Source: Deltaproteobacteria bacterium
GTDB lineage: Bacteria > Desulfobacterota > Desulfarculia > JACQYL01
Reading direction: 5' to 3'
Assembly (NCBI GenBank): GCA_016208165.1
Contig: JACQYL010000041.1
Coordinates: 1 to 64,000, forward strand
DNA length: 64,000 nt
In this document: in pieces, positions 63,242 through 64,000 of the stretch
Numbering within the stretch: position 1 is the stretch's first letter
How the letters are laid out: each line of letters opens with the position of its first letter
Program-made: the position numbers and the translations under genes
The notes under the pieces: generated by a model
Told to the model about the DNA's origin: nothing
What the model saw: only the letters and a program-made list of their open reading frames with translations
The model's database searches: none

Positions 63242-63916
63242 GTGAGGGAGAAATTGGCCACGGTGCTTCTGGAAAAAAGCGGCATTGCGTACTCGATTCT
63301 CGATCCGGACGAACTCGACGAGGCGGCTCGCCTGGTGGGCTCGGTGTTTTCCGCCGGATCGCCGGTCACTCGATATTTGGAGGTTTCCGCCGGGGATTTT
63401 ACCCGATTCGTGAGGTTGCTCGCCCCGAAATTTCAGGAAGAAGGTCTGTCCGTTGTGGCCCGCGATCGGGAAACTCGAGAAATGATCGGAGCCCTGTTGA
63501 ACGAGGATCCGGGCGCCGAACGCCCTCCTGGGGCCAGGACCCACGAAGGAGCCGAGCGGATGGCGCCGGGCGGCGCCCCTCTCGAGGAGCTGAATCGCCG
63601 GTACTTTCACGGCCGGGTATTGGAGCCCAATATCTATGCCCACTTCTTCTTCCTGGCCGTATCGCCCCGATACCAGGGAAGGCGCATCGCTCAACATCTC
63701 GTTGACCTGTGCGAGCGGTCGGCCCGACGCAGGGGATACAAAGAGGGGGTCGTCGAGGCCACGAATCTCATCTCTCAACACGTGTTCCGAAAAGCGGGGT
63801 TCTCGGTTCGGGTGGAAATACCGTACGCCGTGTTCGAACACAACGGCAAGCGGCCTTTGGAAGGCCTCAAGGACCATCCCAGCGCCATGCTGATGGTCAA
63901 GAAATGGGACTCCTGA
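63242..63916 (+). CDS. GNAT-family N-acetyltransferase
   Basis: 224 residues in the frame from GTG 63242; another GTG at 63260 follows GAGGGAG more loosely, so the start is uncertain. GNAT acetyl-CoA-binding region: HFFFLAVSPRYQGRRIAQHLVDLCERSARRRGYKEGVVEAT (core RxxGRR/A variant QGRRIA), then HVFRKAGFSVRVEIPYAVF. Acetylates an amine of unknown substrate. Probably co-transcribed with the binding-protein gene. Confidence 0.8.
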   Translation: MREKLATVLLEKSGIAYSILDPDELDEAARLVGSVFSAGSPVTRYLEVSAGDFTRFVRLLAPKFQEEGLSVVARDRETREMIGALLNEDPGAERPPGARTHEGAERMAPGGAPLEELNRRYFHGRVLEPNIYAHFFFLAVSPRYQGRRIAQHLVDLCERSARRRGYKEGVVEATNLISQHVFRKAGFSVRVEIPYAVFEHNGKRPLEGLKDHPSAMLMVKKWDS

Positions 63917-63930
63917 GGGAAAAGGGATCC

Positions 63931-64000
63931 GTGCACGTTGACGAACTCCTCCAAATAACACAACGAAAAGAAAGGAGGTTGCGCACCATACGCCGGGGTT
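63931..64000 (+). CDS. Start of an unidentified gene, 3' truncated by window edge
   Basis: Open frame from GTG 63931 (AAAGGG upstream), 14 bases after the GNAT stop, reading (M)HVDELLQITQRKERRLRTI into the edge. Too short to identify; probably part of the same operon. Confidence 0.4.
   Translation, partial: MHVDELLQITQRKERRLRTIRRG

Overview
The window looks like a chromosomal segment of a Desulfobacterota (former Deltaproteobacteria) anaerobe of the sulfate-reducing or syntrophic type. This is inference from gene content: many PAS/Cache histidine kinases and sigma-54 activators, exported proteins with a VPxPxxxWL...GLxGxRKK sorting tail, c-di-GMP-type riboswitches, a TSUP exporter beside a PEP-synthase-like protein, acyl-CoA metabolism genes and a selenocysteine-containing radical-SAM peptide system. 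No 16S rRNA or tRNA gene was found, so no finer placement is possible. No insertion sequence, phage or CRISPR array was seen.

Layout. 1-2.3 kb: truncated bifunctional proline dehydrogenase PutA. 2.6-3.7 kb: degenerate PIG-L/methyltransferase fusion. 3.8-11.05 kb: four minus-strand cassettes, each a GEMM-I riboswitch, an overlapping terminator, an exported C-terminally sorted protein and a final terminator. The proteins form two families (A, B) arranged A1, B1, A2, B2, with an AMP-ligase/ACP/PlsC fusion between A1 and B1. 11.5-14.1 kb: TetR regulator, an enoyl-CoA hydratase with an in-frame TGA, and 3-hydroxyacyl-CoA dehydrogenase. 14.3-20.8 kb: two hybrid histidine kinases and a DUF362 ferredoxin-like protein.

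21.3-34.7 kb: a signalling block. It holds a sigma-54 activator with its own operator/promoter, a NifX-like protein, a kinase broken by deletion and frameshift, a single-domain receiver and a kinase with a degenerate ATPase. A second set follows behind a sigma-54 promoter with four helically phased TGTTTCA sites: a tandem-receiver protein, a kinase, two receivers, a TSUP exporter and a small membrane protein. A PEP-synthase-like protein without the usual PEP-binding barrel comes next.

35.1-39.4 kb: a candidate structured RNA of about 350 nt, then a selenobiotic-type RiPP cluster. The precursor peptide has two in-frame TGA codons, each followed at the same distance by a SECIS-like hairpin; then come its radical SAM/SPASM maturase and two TenA/PqqC-fold proteins. 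39.7-41.8 kb: a TetR regulator and a GH13 amylase-family enzyme sharing a 16-bp palindromic operator. 42.1-46.7 kb: DUF1648 protein, solute-binding lipoprotein, and an MBOAT plus AlgJ/AlgX-like pair for polysaccharide O-acetylation. 46.8-51.2 kb: alpha/beta hydrolase, acyl-CoA dehydrogenase and an APH-fold kinase. 51.4-54.9 kb: class III cyclase, LysM polysaccharide deacetylase and LysM/TPR lipoprotein, overlapping end to end. 55.4-57.5 kb: a 26-residue membrane microprotein behind a consensus sigma-54 promoter, next to a sigma-54 activator. 58.1-64 kb: a large Cache/PAS hybrid kinase, a palindromic repeat, a branched-chain-amino-acid-type binding protein, a GNAT protein and an open frame leaving the window.

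Two themes recur. One is cell-surface and exopolysaccharide control by cyclic nucleotides and sigma-54. The other is UGA recoding, well supported for the peptide precursor and open for the hydratase.
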